In this document: positions 1 through 11,387 of the stretch, one piece after another | Position numbering within the stretch: the first letter of the stretch is position 1 | Layout of the letters: every line of letters begins with the position of its first letter | Source: Rhyacophila brunnea | Taxonomy: Eukaryota; Arthropoda; Insecta; Trichoptera; Rhyacophilidae | Reading direction: 5' to 3' | DNA: 64,000 nucleotides | Assembly: GCA_022495005.1 (NCBI GenBank) | Contig: JAGYXB010001001.1 | Span: forward strand, 744,001-808,000 | The notes under the pieces: generated by a model | What the model saw: only the letters and a program-made list of their open reading frames with translations | What the model was told of the DNA's origin: nothing | Databases searched by the model: none | Position numbers and translations under genes: made by a program

Positions 1-409
1 ATTTGGCAATAATTTAAATAAGTATTTTTTTTTTGCTGATCGAAAAAAATTTAAAAAATGCGTATAAATGTAAATATTACACCACATTTTCCCAGAAACT
101 AATTTCAAAATTGACAAAAAGTAATTCATTAATGTAACAATCTATGATAATTAATAATTAGGTAATACCAGAGAGTGGAATCTCCGATAATCGTCAATCC
201 CACACGCCACATGCCTAAGCACACATTAAAATTATAAAACCTGATACCAATAATATATCACTATAATGCCAAGAATGCTTGTATTGTTTTATTTCTCATG
301 TACCGACCTACCTTCATTAATAATTAATATCTGAATAATTAAACTAAAAATCTAGCTTATTGTCAGCACATTTAAAGAAATTGAAAGCATCAAAAAATGC
401 TATTAAAAA
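1..409. other. AT-rich stretch, nothing recognised
   Basis: No coding frame, inverted repeat or repeat-family match was seen. The sequence is A/T-rich and low in complexity. Confidence 0.5.
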
Positions 410-497
410 CGCCATAAGCTTGATGATTTTTTTGCAAACTAGATACCTATCAAAAAATGCTAGATCTGACGAGAAAAACGCTAAGTTGGCAACGCTG
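410..497 (-). mobile_element. Terminal relic of a hAT-like element
   Basis: Read on the minus strand this begins CAGCGTTGCCAACTTAGCG and then resembles 42160-42230, which begins CAGCGTTGCCATTTTAGCG and also runs into a (C)AGATCTA string. The CAGYGTTGCCA start is typical of hAT-type ends. No partner end was found upstream within the window, so this is either one end of an older element or a truncated copy. Confidence 0.4.
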
Positions 498-1959
498 GTT
501 GGTGCATTGTAGCCTGATTAAACAAGTACAAGTGACATGTATAATTTTAAAGTGAGTAAATGAGTAAAATGAGATTTAAGTAATTAGATTTGTGATAAAT
601 TAAATAACCTAATAATACAAAAAGAAAATAAGGCAGGCACCAAATGATGCATTGGTTCAAAGAGGGGTCTCGATAAAGAAGAGGTGAAAGAGTATTTTTC
701 ACATCAATATGTAGAAATGATGAGGGTGTCAGAGATAAGGCCGTAGTGGCTTGAATTTTTCGAGAAAAAAATATATTATTTAACGATACAAGAATAAATA
801 CAATGATAGAGATGACAGAGTAAAGTTATAATCGCGGTACGGATGTACTGATAATATTAACTATATTATTGAATTGACTGGTAACGTACCGGGATGTTAA
901 TATAACCGAGAGACTGGACTCAAGTGGAATGACGGTTGACTGTGTCGAGTGACCGGACTCGTGATGGACTCGAGGTGAGTGAAGAGTTGTGGATCGTCTT
1001 TGCTATTTATACAAAATACATGCAGTCTATACATTACAATAAATATTGTCGCAATCAAAAAATCATTATAGGCACTATTGATCTAGGTTATGATTGAGGG
1101 AATGCTGACAATTGCCTTCGTCACTTTTTTTATTTGACAACAAAACATACGTATTAAAGTGTGTCACCTTGTAATGCTGAATGTGTATGATCTACATTTA
1201 CTTGGTAGGTAATAAGGTTTTTACTTGTATTAAATAAGCGAGACTAGTGCATTAACCACTAGTGAATGCGTTAGTGCCTGAAACCTTCGTCGCAAATAAC
1301 GAATCGGATAAAATAGTACAAAACTTAGATCGTTTAGAATGTAAATCCCTAAAATTTATATTAACAAAAAACTTATTTATATAAAATATTTGCGGTGCGA
1401 AATTATCAACGACGAGTTGTAAATGACAAATGTTCCGGACACCTGTTATTTAAAAGCTCTAGGTATATCATAAAAAAGAAAATAATCAAACGGCGTATAA
1501 TCGACAATAATCATTGTAATGCATATATACCGTAGTCCGTAGCGAAACCGTATCAATTGTAATATAGCAGGTACGTTATTTATTTGAAAGCATTTGCATT
1601 GTGTACTCCGTGTAAGAAGAAAATTTGAAAGCTCCATTTTCTTGTTTGCTAGAAAAGTTCCCAAAAGGCTTTATTGTCCTCAGAAGCCATTCATTGTATC
1701 GATGACAAGTAAACTTAATCCCACAACATCCGATGATCTATCTCGTGTGACGCGATGAATCACGACTTATGCCTTTAATTTTTCTCGCTTCCCTTACATC
1801 GGGGAATAGCGCGTGATTCACTCGCATTCTATTAATACTTTTACACTTGCAATCAGTGGCGTATACAATAAAAAAATATATACCAATAAATTAATAATAT
1901 ATTAAGTAGACTACATAAGCGTTAAGTTTTTTTAAGTTTATATGGGTTCGCCTATTTCC
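498..1959. other. Intergenic, no gene seen
   Basis: No coding region is supported. At 1854 a CAGTGGCGTATAC string resembles a hAT terminus, but no partner end was found. The rest is AT-rich unique-looking sequence. Confidence 0.45.
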
Positions 1960-3511
1960 CAGTGGCGAAGGGTGACTTTTGGAAAAAGGTAGGCTATGCA
2001 GATCTGATAAAAAGTACACACTAATGACAACGACACACTAATTTAAAGACTTCAAAAACTCACTAACGACATAAAATTAACCGATCAGTTTAAATTAGGT
2101 ACGTATTTTTTTAAACATTTATACACATCAAAATTTATTAGATAAAAGTTCTTTTTATTTTTAAAAACAGTCTATATTTATTAATATTTGATTAAACACA
2201 ATAGATTTTTTTTAAATTATCTAATTATTATTTATTTAGTTTTAGAGCGCGATGCTCAGTTCGTACTTACCATAAAATAACAGTAAAAATTGTAAGTGGC
2301 CGAAATCCATCTGTTAACTATAGATTATAGAGATAAGGAATCCTTAACCATAGACTACTTTTGTTATGAACTCGCCCCCTTGCCCCCCTTCCGTATTGCC
2401 ATTTACCACTGACAGCTGCTGTCAAAATAAATTGACGTGGCTTTAAAACGGCCAATACACTCAAATTCATTTAACAATTGATCTCAATATGGGTATTGAA
2501 CAACTATTAAATATCCGTGACATTTAATACGAAATATTTTCCTTTACTTTCTTGATTCAGTACATGTCTTAATTTAGTAAACCCGATTATCGAATTGAAA
2601 TGTCAGTATCAATGAATTATGAATTAACTTTTCTTATTCAGATTTAGATATTTATGTAATATTAAACCAATAGATAGGTAGTTGAAATATATAAGTACTT
2701 AGTTACCTACACACCACCATGGTAATATTAGTTTTAATCACTATATATAATTATTCACATCATGGCATATTTGTAATAATTGTAAATGACAAAATCTGAC
2801 ATTTCAACGGCAAGTGTTACCGTATCGGGAAAAACATGGTCAAAAAATAACTTATATTATTCACTAATTGCGGAGACATTTAATCATTTTATTAAATATT
2901 AATTGTGTATTTATAGTTATTGAATTTATTTTGTATATTTTTCATATTTTTGTCATCGTTTAACAATTACAAAATAATTTACCTAAATTATGAAAAAGAG
3001 AATTTTTATATATGGTAATATTTTCAATAGAAAAACAGAACGAAGCTATTGCAGATTTGGTGGACCATAGACAACTCGATCATAACTATGAAAAGCTTTC
3101 TGGATAGTGTTTTGTTGTTATTTTGTTGTAATTATGACAGACGATTGTGCATAGGGCTCTTAGGCTCTGCGATCGGAGCTTACCTTTGTTCATACAATTC
3201 GATAGACTGGGCGGGGCTACGAGACGTAAAGTCCATATGAAAAAAAAATGAGAATTATTTGAAACATAATCCGACCTTTATTTACGTCAAGACAGATGGC
3301 GCGCTGTGGTATATTTTTAAAACCTTTGCAGATTGTTGTAATTATCTGTGTAATACATTTCTACACATACGGCATCTCTCGTTGGAAAAATAAATTATTT
3401 TATAGATATATAACCAAGTGATTATATAAATAAGTCAATATGCAATTAAAAATTATTTTTCTTAAGAAGGTAGGCTTCAAATAATCGCCTAGTATGGAGT
3501 CTTCGCCACTG
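1960..3511. mobile_element. hAT-type non-autonomous element, family D1
   Basis: The ends are inverted: left CAGTGGCGAAGGGTG, right (reverse complement) CAGTGGCGAAGACTC. The flanks are CTATTTCC (1952-1959) and TTATTTCC (3512-3519), a 7/8 match to an 8-bp target duplication, which is the hAT signature. The same terminus occurs at 10787, 41862 and, diverged, 62374. The 1.55-kb length is inflated by a family E element at 2242-3162. No transposase frame is present, so any movement would have depended on an enzyme encoded elsewhere. Confidence 0.75.
2242..3162 (+). mobile_element. Inverted-repeat element, family E copy 1
   Basis: This segment matches the reverse complement of 6605-7267 over several blocks, including one around the palindrome GACAGCTGCTGTC and one around GTCATCGTTTAACAATTA. 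Its ends are imperfect inverted repeats (TTAGAGCGCGATGC at left; TAAGAGCCCTATGCACAATC read inward from right). It lies inside family D1, so it probably inserted there. No clear target duplication was found and no protein is encoded; the short open frame at 3049-3240 is within the repeat. Confidence 0.6.
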
Positions 3512-3765
3512 TTATTTCCAATCATTTACGACAGGCTAAAAAAAAGCAACGTATCAATTCGTTAAAATTACTTTGAATATAAATAGCATATTAATACTCT
3601 TGCATCTTTTAATTTGCAGTGACTGTTTCATTAATAATCATTGCTATTGTCATCCGATTCCATGCCAATGTTTATTATTAAATTTTCATTATTATTAAAT
3701 CACAGCATTTTTTCCATTTATTCTTAATAACCGATCAAGAGTTATTTTTATGTTTTTGGCTAAAT
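3512..3765. other. Short AT-rich spacer
   Basis: Separates the family D1 and A1 elements. Nothing recognised. Confidence 0.4.
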
Positions 3766-4591
3766 TGATCGTAGTTGTACGCAAAGCAGCCAGGCCATAA
3801 TTTTGAAAAAAATAAGTTATTATGATTTCCATAATCTCACACGTTTGTTTTACATTCTGCACAAATCAGCCAAGCTGCTGTCATACAAAAATCTCATATA
3901 AATGCGTTTTAAAGATTTTGCAAATCGCAGAATATGACATTTTCGATCTGCATAAAGTAACCAAGCTGCTGTCATACAAAAATGTCATATAAATGCGTTC
4001 TAAAATTATGCCATATTCGATCTGCAAAAAACAGCCACATGATAACATTATGTACTAACCCAATTATTAAAATCCTGACTGTAAGGTTTCTTTTTCTACA
4101 TTCAATTAATAAACATTATTTTCTCAATTACATTATATGTTTTTCATTTTATTATATGATATAATATAACATAATATATAGATTTTTCATGTAAAAGTTA
4201 GTGCCAGGTAGCTGAATATTAATGTATATTTTCAAGTTTTTAGAATTATTATCAGAACTTTTAAATTCCCATAATACTTGAATAACTTAGAAGGTTTTTT
4301 TTAAGAAAATAAATTGCAAAAATAACGATTTTTCTTACAAAAATATGAGTTAGCTGCATTCAAGAATGAACATTCTAAAAAACCCGTTTTGCACAAAACA
4401 GCCTGGACTGCTAAAACACAAACTTTTTATAGATTTTATGCTTTTATCTCTTTATAAGCTACACAAAATCATATATATATGATATATACATAGAGGTTTT
4501 GTGGATATAAAGAAACACACTCTACATAAAAGTGCTTCTATCTCTGTTTGACGTTTGTGTGGACTGGCTGCTTTACGTATAACTACGCTCA
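3766..4591 (+). mobile_element. MITE, family A copy 1
   Basis: Ends are about 30-bp inverted repeats: left TGATCGTAGTTGTACGCAAA, right (reverse complement) TGAGCGTAGTTATACGTAAA, each continuing into GCAGCCAG. A second copy is at 9439-10193. Copy 1 contains an internal tandem duplication of roughly 100 bp (about 3868-4040) built on a CAAGCTGCTGTCATAC motif. No transposase is present. The superfamily is unresolved because no clean target duplication is visible. Confidence 0.75.
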
Positions 4592-5398
4592 ATTCTCCGT
4601 ATTTATAGTTGCTTTTTGGAGAACTGAATAATGTGTTACCTGTCATATCTTTCAATTCTTTCCCTTCCCTTATTATTATCTAATTATTGCTGCTAATAGG
4701 TATGCCAGTTGTTTTGTTTGCTGATTTAACAGAGTCTATTGTTTTTTCATTTTTAATATTCAGTCACATTAAAAACAAATTCTCGCACGTGTTCTTCTAA
4801 AGGTTTTTTGTTGCTAGGTTGCTCTACCTACGCCTATGTTCACATATTACAAATATCAGAAATTGTCCACCCCAAAATTGAATATATTTGTGACATTCGA
4901 CGATGGCTGGGTGTAATTGGGTGCGAATAATGAAATACACTGTCGCATTACGATCCGAATAATAATAATCTCCATACGTACGTAATATGATATACGGATC
5001 ATTTCGGATTGTATTTTTTCCCTCTGGCGAGAAAAATAATTTACCCTAGCTGAGGAAAGATTTCATTATAACTGAAGGAGAATTTTGATAACATGTTATC
5101 ATCCAGGCCATTATAGTTTGCGATTTTAAGACGGTCTCTTTCTTTTGAATTGAATTTTTATTATATTTATAAACTTTAATAACTACTATTAAATAATCAT
5201 TTTTCAACATAGGCAAAATTATTTAGAACTTACTCAATATTAAATTTGTCTCGTCGATTACCATGCAGCCAAATAAATTTCGTCGTAGTTAAGGCCGGCA
5301 AAATGGCACAATACAAGATTAAATCTATTTTAAGACCAGATAAATCCACTGACGAGTTCTTCATTGAACATTTCACCGTGGAATACATTTGTACGTAT
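4592..5398. other. Intergenic, no gene seen
   Basis: No coding region is supported. Palindrome-like ACGTACGT strings occur near 4975, and the last 100 bases share direct-repeat sequence (GACGAGTTCTTC, TTCACCGTGG) with 5865-5900 and 6030-6080, so the right part belongs to the inverted-repeat cluster that follows. Confidence 0.4.
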
Positions 5399-5834
5399 CA
5401 TGTTTCACGTACTGCGGCGCACGAATAAGTGCCCTGCGGTAAACTGTACGTACAAATTTCCGGATACGATTTTATACACAAGACTGCCATCGGCCGCTAT
5501 CGGCAACTATCGAGCGTAGTTTTGTATCAAAGTATTAGAACTTATTGTAACAACTACAATAAGTTAGATGTAATTGTTAAAATAAGTGATATGTTTTAAC
5601 AGTACCTCTCAAAGGTGTGCTAAATTTTAGAGCAAGATAGACAGTTTTCACTGTTTAGATAGCTAACCTATTGTAATAATTATAATACTTCAATACATCC
5701 GGAATACAAACATATGAAAAACTATCCACAATAGCTGCCGATAGCAGTCTTGTGTATATAATCGTATCCGGAAATTTGTACATAAACAGTTCACCGCAGG
5801 ACACTTATTTGTGTGCCGCAGTACGTGAAACATG
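5399..5834. mobile_element. Foldback element with about 95-bp inverted arms, family F
   Basis: Arms at 5399-5497 and 5735-5834 are near-identical inverted copies passing through ACTGCGGCGCACGAATAAGT, CAAATTTCCGGATACGATT and ACAAGACTGC. The core (TTATTGTAAC..., TTTTAACAG..., TGCTAAATTTTAGAGCA) resembles the core of 47703-48048, which has different ends, so the two are diverged relatives. No coding capacity. Confidence 0.65.
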
Positions 5835-6175
5835 AGTTCGTGTAACATTTAATCAAATGACGAGTTATTCGTTGAACATTTCACCGTGGAGTATATTTGT
5901 ACGTATGCTACAACATATTGTGGCGAATTTTATGAGACGTCTTTACTAGGTTAAGTTAGGTTAGGTTAGGGTTAATCTAATTGGAACAGTACTATTTGCA
6001 AACTATCGCCGTATTTTGTAAGATACGTACAAATGAATTCCACGGTGAAATATTCAACGAAGAACTCGTCATTTGATTACATGTTATACGAACTCATGTT
6101 TCACGTACTGCGGCGCACGAATAAGTGTCCCACGATGAACTGCATACGTACAACTCACATGTAACCGTATAGAAT
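5835..6175. repeat. Second inverted-repeat unit next to family F, with TTAGG-like block
   Basis: The ATTTCACCGTGG block at about 5865-5905 is repeated inverted at 6030-6075, and CATGTTTCACGTACTGCGGCG (first 20 bases) recurs at 6090-6130 as a direct copy of the 5400 arm. A (TTAGG)3-like run lies at about 5949-5970 between them. This looks like a rearranged or tandem second copy of the same foldback family. Confidence 0.5.
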
Positions 6176-6604
6176 AGATGCGCAGGTGCTATACAAAGGT
6201 TGAAAATAAAAGAATGCGGTAGGTATTTTTTTAGATTTTGTGGGAAAGGTTTATATATCATTATGATGCCCTTTTATTTCTCACACATTAAATATATTAA
6301 TTCATTTCCGTCTTTTATTGTATTTATTTATTATATTCGTTGTCAGTCTGCATTTATTATTGGTAATTGCGCATGCCGCATAGTGCCTGAATATGGCGAA
6401 AGACGAAATCCGGGTCGCAAAAAACGACTCAAATGAAATTGTACTAAACTTAAATTAAGTACCCTCGGTCGTAGTTGTAATTTTCTAAATATATTAATCT
6501 CATAAAATAATATTATTGAAGGCGTCGTCGTTTTAAAATTTAAAATAACAGCGTCTTGTAGTATTACGTGCATTATACCTACGTTTAATTTAATTATTGT
6601 CATC
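6176..6604. other. Spacer, no gene seen
   Basis: Open frames here (for example 6200-6436) have no recognisable domain and AT-driven composition. Confidence 0.4.
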
Positions 6605-7267
6605 TAAGAGCGGAATGCAGACATTTGTCATAACTAAAATTTCCTTAGCAGAAAACACTATGCAGAAACATTGTCCTTAGTTAAGATCATTTCTATTGAA
6701 AATAATACCATATTTAAAAATTCTCTTTCCTATAGTTTATGTAAATTATTTTATAATAATTGTTAAACGATGACAAAAATATAACAACTGCATTTTATAA
6801 ATGCAATAACTATAAATACATATTAATATTTAATTATAATACTCTTATGTTTCCGTTATAAGTCATTATACGTGATTCCACAGGCACCGCAAGATATTTT
6901 TTTAACATGGTAACACTAGCGTCAAGTGTCATTCTATCACCTGGCATCTTGTATTTTTGCGGGCTGGCGTATAAAAGTAAAATAATATTCTGCAAGTACA
7001 TGCCAAACGAATTAACACTATCAATATCCATATTGAGATACATTGTTAAATGAATTTGAGTGTATGGACTGTTTTATAGACATGCGAATTTATTTTGACA
7101 GCAGCTGTCAGTGGTAAATGGTAATACAGAAGGAGGCGTGTTCATAACAAAAGTAGTCTATGGTTAAGGATTCCTTAACTCTATACTTAGGATTGTCTAC
7201 AGTTAAGTCATGCTTTTCGGCGACTTATCCTTAGGATCGAAATCTTAGATTGTGCATGCCGCTCTAA
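6605..7267 (-). mobile_element. Inverted-repeat element, family E copy 2
   Basis: This is the reverse-oriented relative of 2242-3162. Ends are TAAGAGCGGAATGCA at left and (reverse complement) TTAGAGCGGCATGCA at right. Shared internal landmarks are the GACAGCAGCTGTC palindrome, the AAGGATTCCTTAA palindrome and the TTGTTAAACGATGACAAAAAT block. It is shorter than copy 1 and encodes nothing recognisable. Confidence 0.65.
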
Positions 7268-7574
7268 CGCTATAAAGTAAAATAATATAATTCGTAAAAT
7301 TTGCATTGGAATTTTCAATTGGCTCGCACTCTTGACGAATAATAAAATTGCCATCATAATATATGTGTGATGGTTTCATATTTTTTTACCTAAAGGTCAA
7401 TACTTCCAATCCAATAATAATAAATTCAAGAAAAAATATTATGTAATGATGAACTGAGTAACAATTATCATGAATTACCATTAGGTAAACTCTGAATCTC
7501 TTGAAAAAATAGCGTATTATTTGTTTAATATCTGCAAAATTATGTATTTAAATTCCATTTTCTTCAAGTTTTTT

Positions 7575-7598
7575 TATATATATATATATATATATATT
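7575..7598. repeat. (TA)n microsatellite
   Basis: Uninterrupted alternating TA of roughly 24 bases, followed by ATTATATTATATAG. Confidence 0.85.
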
Positions 7599-8149
7599 AT
7601 ATTATATAGTTTTCCAAGTTACGAATTGTTTTCTTTTAATTTTAAATAATAAAATTTATCATCGATCCGTACTTACTAACTGTAGGTATGTAAAAATGGT
7701 ATTATATTCTAATGTATGCATTAAGAACGACACATAATATATAGGTGCCTGGCAACCACGTATACTGTATATATATGGCAGTTATATTGGAAAATAGGGG
7801 AAAGGCGAACGTATTATATCACTTAATATTGTAATATTGCATTAGACTTATTCGAAGGGATATTTAGATAACCACGTCTCTTGGGATGCTAACTTTACTT
7901 TCACAAATAAAAAAAAACATCCCCAACACTTAGGGATATCCCCTATTACGTGCAAGTTGTTTATCCAATCAAAATTATCTGAAAAAATGCAAAAATTATA
8001 CTAGGGGTATTATACATGAATATTTTCAATTATTTTTTTGAATTATTAGTTGTATTAATACAACGCAATCTGCCACTAATACACCACCACTAGTTAAATC
8101 TTCTCACTCAGTATATTGAGACTGTCTCGGTTTTTTGTTATCGTTATAG
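7599..8149. other. AT-rich stretch, no gene seen
   Basis: Nothing recognised apart from AT-rich strings; borders the endonuclease relic downstream. Confidence 0.4.
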
Positions 8150-8330
8150 ACACGCACCTTTTGGATTCGAATTCGGGAGGTGTATATCAAGTAAAATGTC
8201 ATGGATGTCTTATGGTGTACATTGACCAAACCTCACGAACTGTAAAAAAGTGTGTGAGTGAAGAACACGCGAAGATACATCAATTAGGCCCGTTTTCGGC
8301 ACACTTAGAACGGCGTTCGCATTGATACAC
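8150..8330 (+). pseudogene. GIY-YIG endonuclease fragment, Penelope-like element
   Basis: The plus frame ending at a TGA at 8323-8325 reads GVYQVKC, then C..C-like spacing, then YIDQTSR, a conserved EH and a final R-SH. That matches the layout of the GIY-YIG nuclease domain at the C terminus of Penelope-like retroelements (GIY ... YIGQTGR ... EH ... H). Two departures suggest decay: the YIG glycine is Asp, and an Arg normally found a few residues after QTGR appears as Lys/Cys. The upstream reverse transcriptase domain is absent, so only about 55 residues remain. An unrelated GIY-YIG source is possible but less likely. Confidence 0.55.
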
Positions 8331-9438
8331 CTAAAACAGTAAACTTCAATAAAAAAATAATCTATTTAGGATACTCTTTGCAACGAGCCCGAAACGTTTA
8401 GGAGAAAAAGAGAAAATATCTTAGGTGATTATTCAAAAATCTGTTATTTCTTATTCTTTTTTTTTCTTGTGATTACTGTCGGGAAAAAAATACTACACCG
8501 CACAGAGATCATTTTAAGGTTAACCGATTTTTACGACTGTCAAATATTACCATAAAATGATAACATCACCTCTCGCTTACTCTTGAAGAATGAGATTAGC
8601 GAGACAGTTAGCACTTTTACGTGTAAATAGTTATTACCTTGATAGCGTAGCTATTGGTGCAAGTAAATCCATGCACGTGTACAGGCGCTATTACTGTTGA
8701 GATATAGCCGTCTAATAGAATAATATAATAGAATAAAGAAGTACGCGCTCGCTCCGCCGAAGCTAGATACCGACTATTGTTTGTAAGAGGGAGAAAGATT
8801 CTTCTTCCCCCTCTTATGCCGCACCTGTGTGTGGCGTAATAGTTCTCATCGGTTATTTGTAACACGCGCATATAAAATGTGATCTTTTTGTATAATAATA
8901 TTCATGCAGTTTAATCTAAATAAAGTTAATCGTATATTAAAACTACGTTGCTTATTTACGATCCTCAAAACAATCCACAATTCCCAACAATTACTGTAGG
9001 ACAAAGTGTTGTCGTTCACGATAACGGGATCCGTGCCGCTGTGGCACGAAGATACGGATTGTAGTACTCTCCGGTGGCGATATAAATTATATATAAATAA
9101 TATGAAATTTAAAACATAAGTTTGATTCGACGGTAGGTCGATTGTTTGGACCCCTTTTCAGAGAGTGGGTTTAGAATACTACTATCATTGGCTTTATCCA
9201 ACTGACTCTTTTGTGACCAAACAAATATACTGTCGTTAAGAAGTATTTATTAACTTACCTAACCTTAATTTTAACTGCATATCCATGGTCGGGAGAATCA
9301 GTCATTTGAGTTCACCTGCCATTGGTATATTATGTTTTATATTTCACTTTAATTGTAGGAAATTAAAATGAGCATTGTTTTATAATAATATTTACTTCAC
9401 GTAGCCATAACTCAATTGTACGTATCACTTGTTTAAAC
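8331..9438. other. Intergenic, no gene seen
   Basis: No supported gene. A frame ending at a TAG about 9063 has non-AT-biased residues over some 40 codons but matches no family I know. A GC-richer patch lies at 8720-8870. Confidence 0.35.
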
Positions 9439-10193
9439 TGATCGTAGTTATACACAAAGCAGCCAGGCTACAATTTTGAAAAAAATGAGTTATTGTGATT
9501 TCCATAATCTCACACGTTTGTTTTACATTCTGCACAAATCAGCCAAGCTGCTTTCATACAAAAATCTCATATAAATGCGTTTTAAAGATTTTGCAAATCG
9601 CAGAATATGACGTTTTCGATTTGCATAAAGCAACCAAGCTGCTGTCATATTAGAAGAAGAAAATAGATGCAAAAATAAAGATTTTTCGGTACTGTTCGGT
9701 TAAAGCGGATACAGCGGAAAACGCATTTTGAAAATAGCCGATAAACTGGATTATTTGTTAGGTTAACCTAACCAAACCTAACCTTATCTAACCTAAACTA
9801 ACCCAACCTAACCTAAACTAACCCAAACTAACAAATAATCCAGTTTATCGACTATTTTCAAAATGCGTTTTCCGCTGTATCCGCTTTAACCGAACAGTAC
9901 CGATTTTTCTTACAAAAATAAGAGTTAGCTGCATTCAAGAATGAATATTCTAAAAAACCCGTTTTACACAAAACAGCCTGGACTGCTAAAACACAAAAAA
10001 ATCATAGATTTTATGCTTTTATTTCTTTATAAGTTACATAAATTCATATATATATAATATCTATCATTCAAAAGATATAAATAGTAGGTATATAGAGGTT
10101 TTGTGGATTTAAAGAAACACACTTTACATAAAAGTGCTTCTATCTCTGTTTGAGGTTTGTGTGGACTGGCTGCTTTGCGTATAACTGCGCTCA
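9439..10193 (+). mobile_element. MITE, family A copy 2 (interrupted)
   Basis: Same family as 3766-4591: left end TGATCGTAGTTATACACAAA, right end (reverse complement) TGAGCGCAGTTATACGCAAA, both followed by GCAGCCAG. It lacks the internal tandem duplication of copy 1 and carries a 214-bp foldback insertion at 9688-9901. Without that insertion it is about 535 bp. Confidence 0.75.
9688..9901. mobile_element. Foldback insertion with telomere-like core, family L
   Basis: Two arms of about 72 bp are inverted copies with one visible mismatch, starting GGTACTGTTCGGTTAAAGCG. The flanks GATTTTTC (9680-9687) and GATTTTTC (9902-9909) are an 8-bp duplication. Family A copy 1 has a single GATTTTTC at the matching place (about 4328), which is the empty site. 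The central 60 bases are variants of CCTAA/AACCT, the insect telomere motif. TSD length could also be read as 6 bp (ATTTTT) because the junction bases are self-complementary. No coding capacity. Confidence 0.8.
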
Positions 10194-10786
10194 ACTTAAA
10201 GTCCATAATATATTTAAATATACAAATTTAATTACATAATATGTAGTTTCTTGGTATAAAATTATACGTAGGTATATTTATTACAAGCCTCATGTAAGTA
10301 TTGAGTTATATTAAAATATTTCGTTAATTTTACACTTAGTATTTCGTGTTTCTTGCTGGTTTATATTAAAACAGCGTACATTAATTATATATTATGAAAC
10401 ATAAAAAAATGTATGCACCTCGGAATGTTTTATTTCTTGAAAAAATAATGAGGCACACTTTCTTAAAGGAAAAATAACAAAGGCGTAATGAGTCTCTTTC
10501 CATTTTCTCACGGGAACTTGGAATCGCCTCGCAGGGAAAGCTAAGGAAAACATTTTAACACTAAAAATACTGTACTTTATAAGGATCCTGCACTTAACAA
10601 ACATTTGTATAAAAAATTATCGTCTAATTAACAAAGAAAGACTTGGATAAATAATAATGTAGATGTGTCGATAAAATATACTTACACAATAAATTAATGT
10701 CCTCATTCATAGTCATAAATACTATTCACTATGATCTCAATAATCCAGCTACTTCCAAAATCATTCTTCGATACTGGTATATGCTT
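10194..10786. other. Intergenic, no gene seen
   Basis: AT-rich; the frame at 10392-10604 (minus) shows no domain. Confidence 0.4.
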
Positions 10787-11387
10787 CAGTGGCGAAGGGT
10801 GGAGGTAGGCTGTTAAGATCTGTCATAAATAGTGCACACTAAACTTTGTCAGTCATACATATTTCATTTCATTTCATTGAAATAAGACTACAATTATTAT
10901 TTACATATGACATTGGTCACTTTTTACAATTCAATTCAATGCTGCGAAAATCAAGCTATGATAGATAATAGTCAAAAAATACTCGTATATCTATAAAATA
11001 TTTAAAATTATACAATTAAATCATAAACGTTGGTTATTTTATAGATAGAATAATATTTTTTATTTTGTACTTATAGTTTGGTTTAGGCAGAGCTTAATGA
11101 ATTTATAAAAAAATTAACCAACAATGAGTGTAATATGTATTCTTAATCCAACGAAAAAAAAAATTAAATTAATGAAAAAGTATGCACAATTTTGTCATAT
11201 CGCCCAAAATATACCAAAACTAATATAGTTTGGTTTAGTCAGGGCTTAATTGATTTTTAAAAACTAACCAAAACCATCTGTAAATTGTAGTATTAGTTCA
11301 ATAAAAACAAATACGTGTGGCTAACAAAGTTTAATGTGCACTATTTATGGCGGATCTTAACGAGCCTACCTACACCCTTCGCTACTG
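10787..11387. mobile_element. hAT-type MITE, family D2
   Basis: About 65-bp inverted ends: left CAGTGGCGAAGGGTGGAGGT, right (reverse complement) CAGTAGCGAAGGGTGTAGGT, both running into AAATAGTGCAC.TAAACTTTG. Flanks ATATGCTT and CTATGCTA match 6/8 as a decayed 8-bp duplication. The interior aligns with 62450-62650 and 63258-63420, so it also supplies the empty site (TTCTTAAT, 11140-11147) for the insertion at 62655-63249. Short frames at 11315-11568 lie in the repeat. Confidence 0.8.

Noticed and set aside
8920..9065. Frame reading about 40 codons to a TAG near 9063 as an exon
   Set aside because: Composition looks protein-like but no family match, start codon or splice context could be supported.
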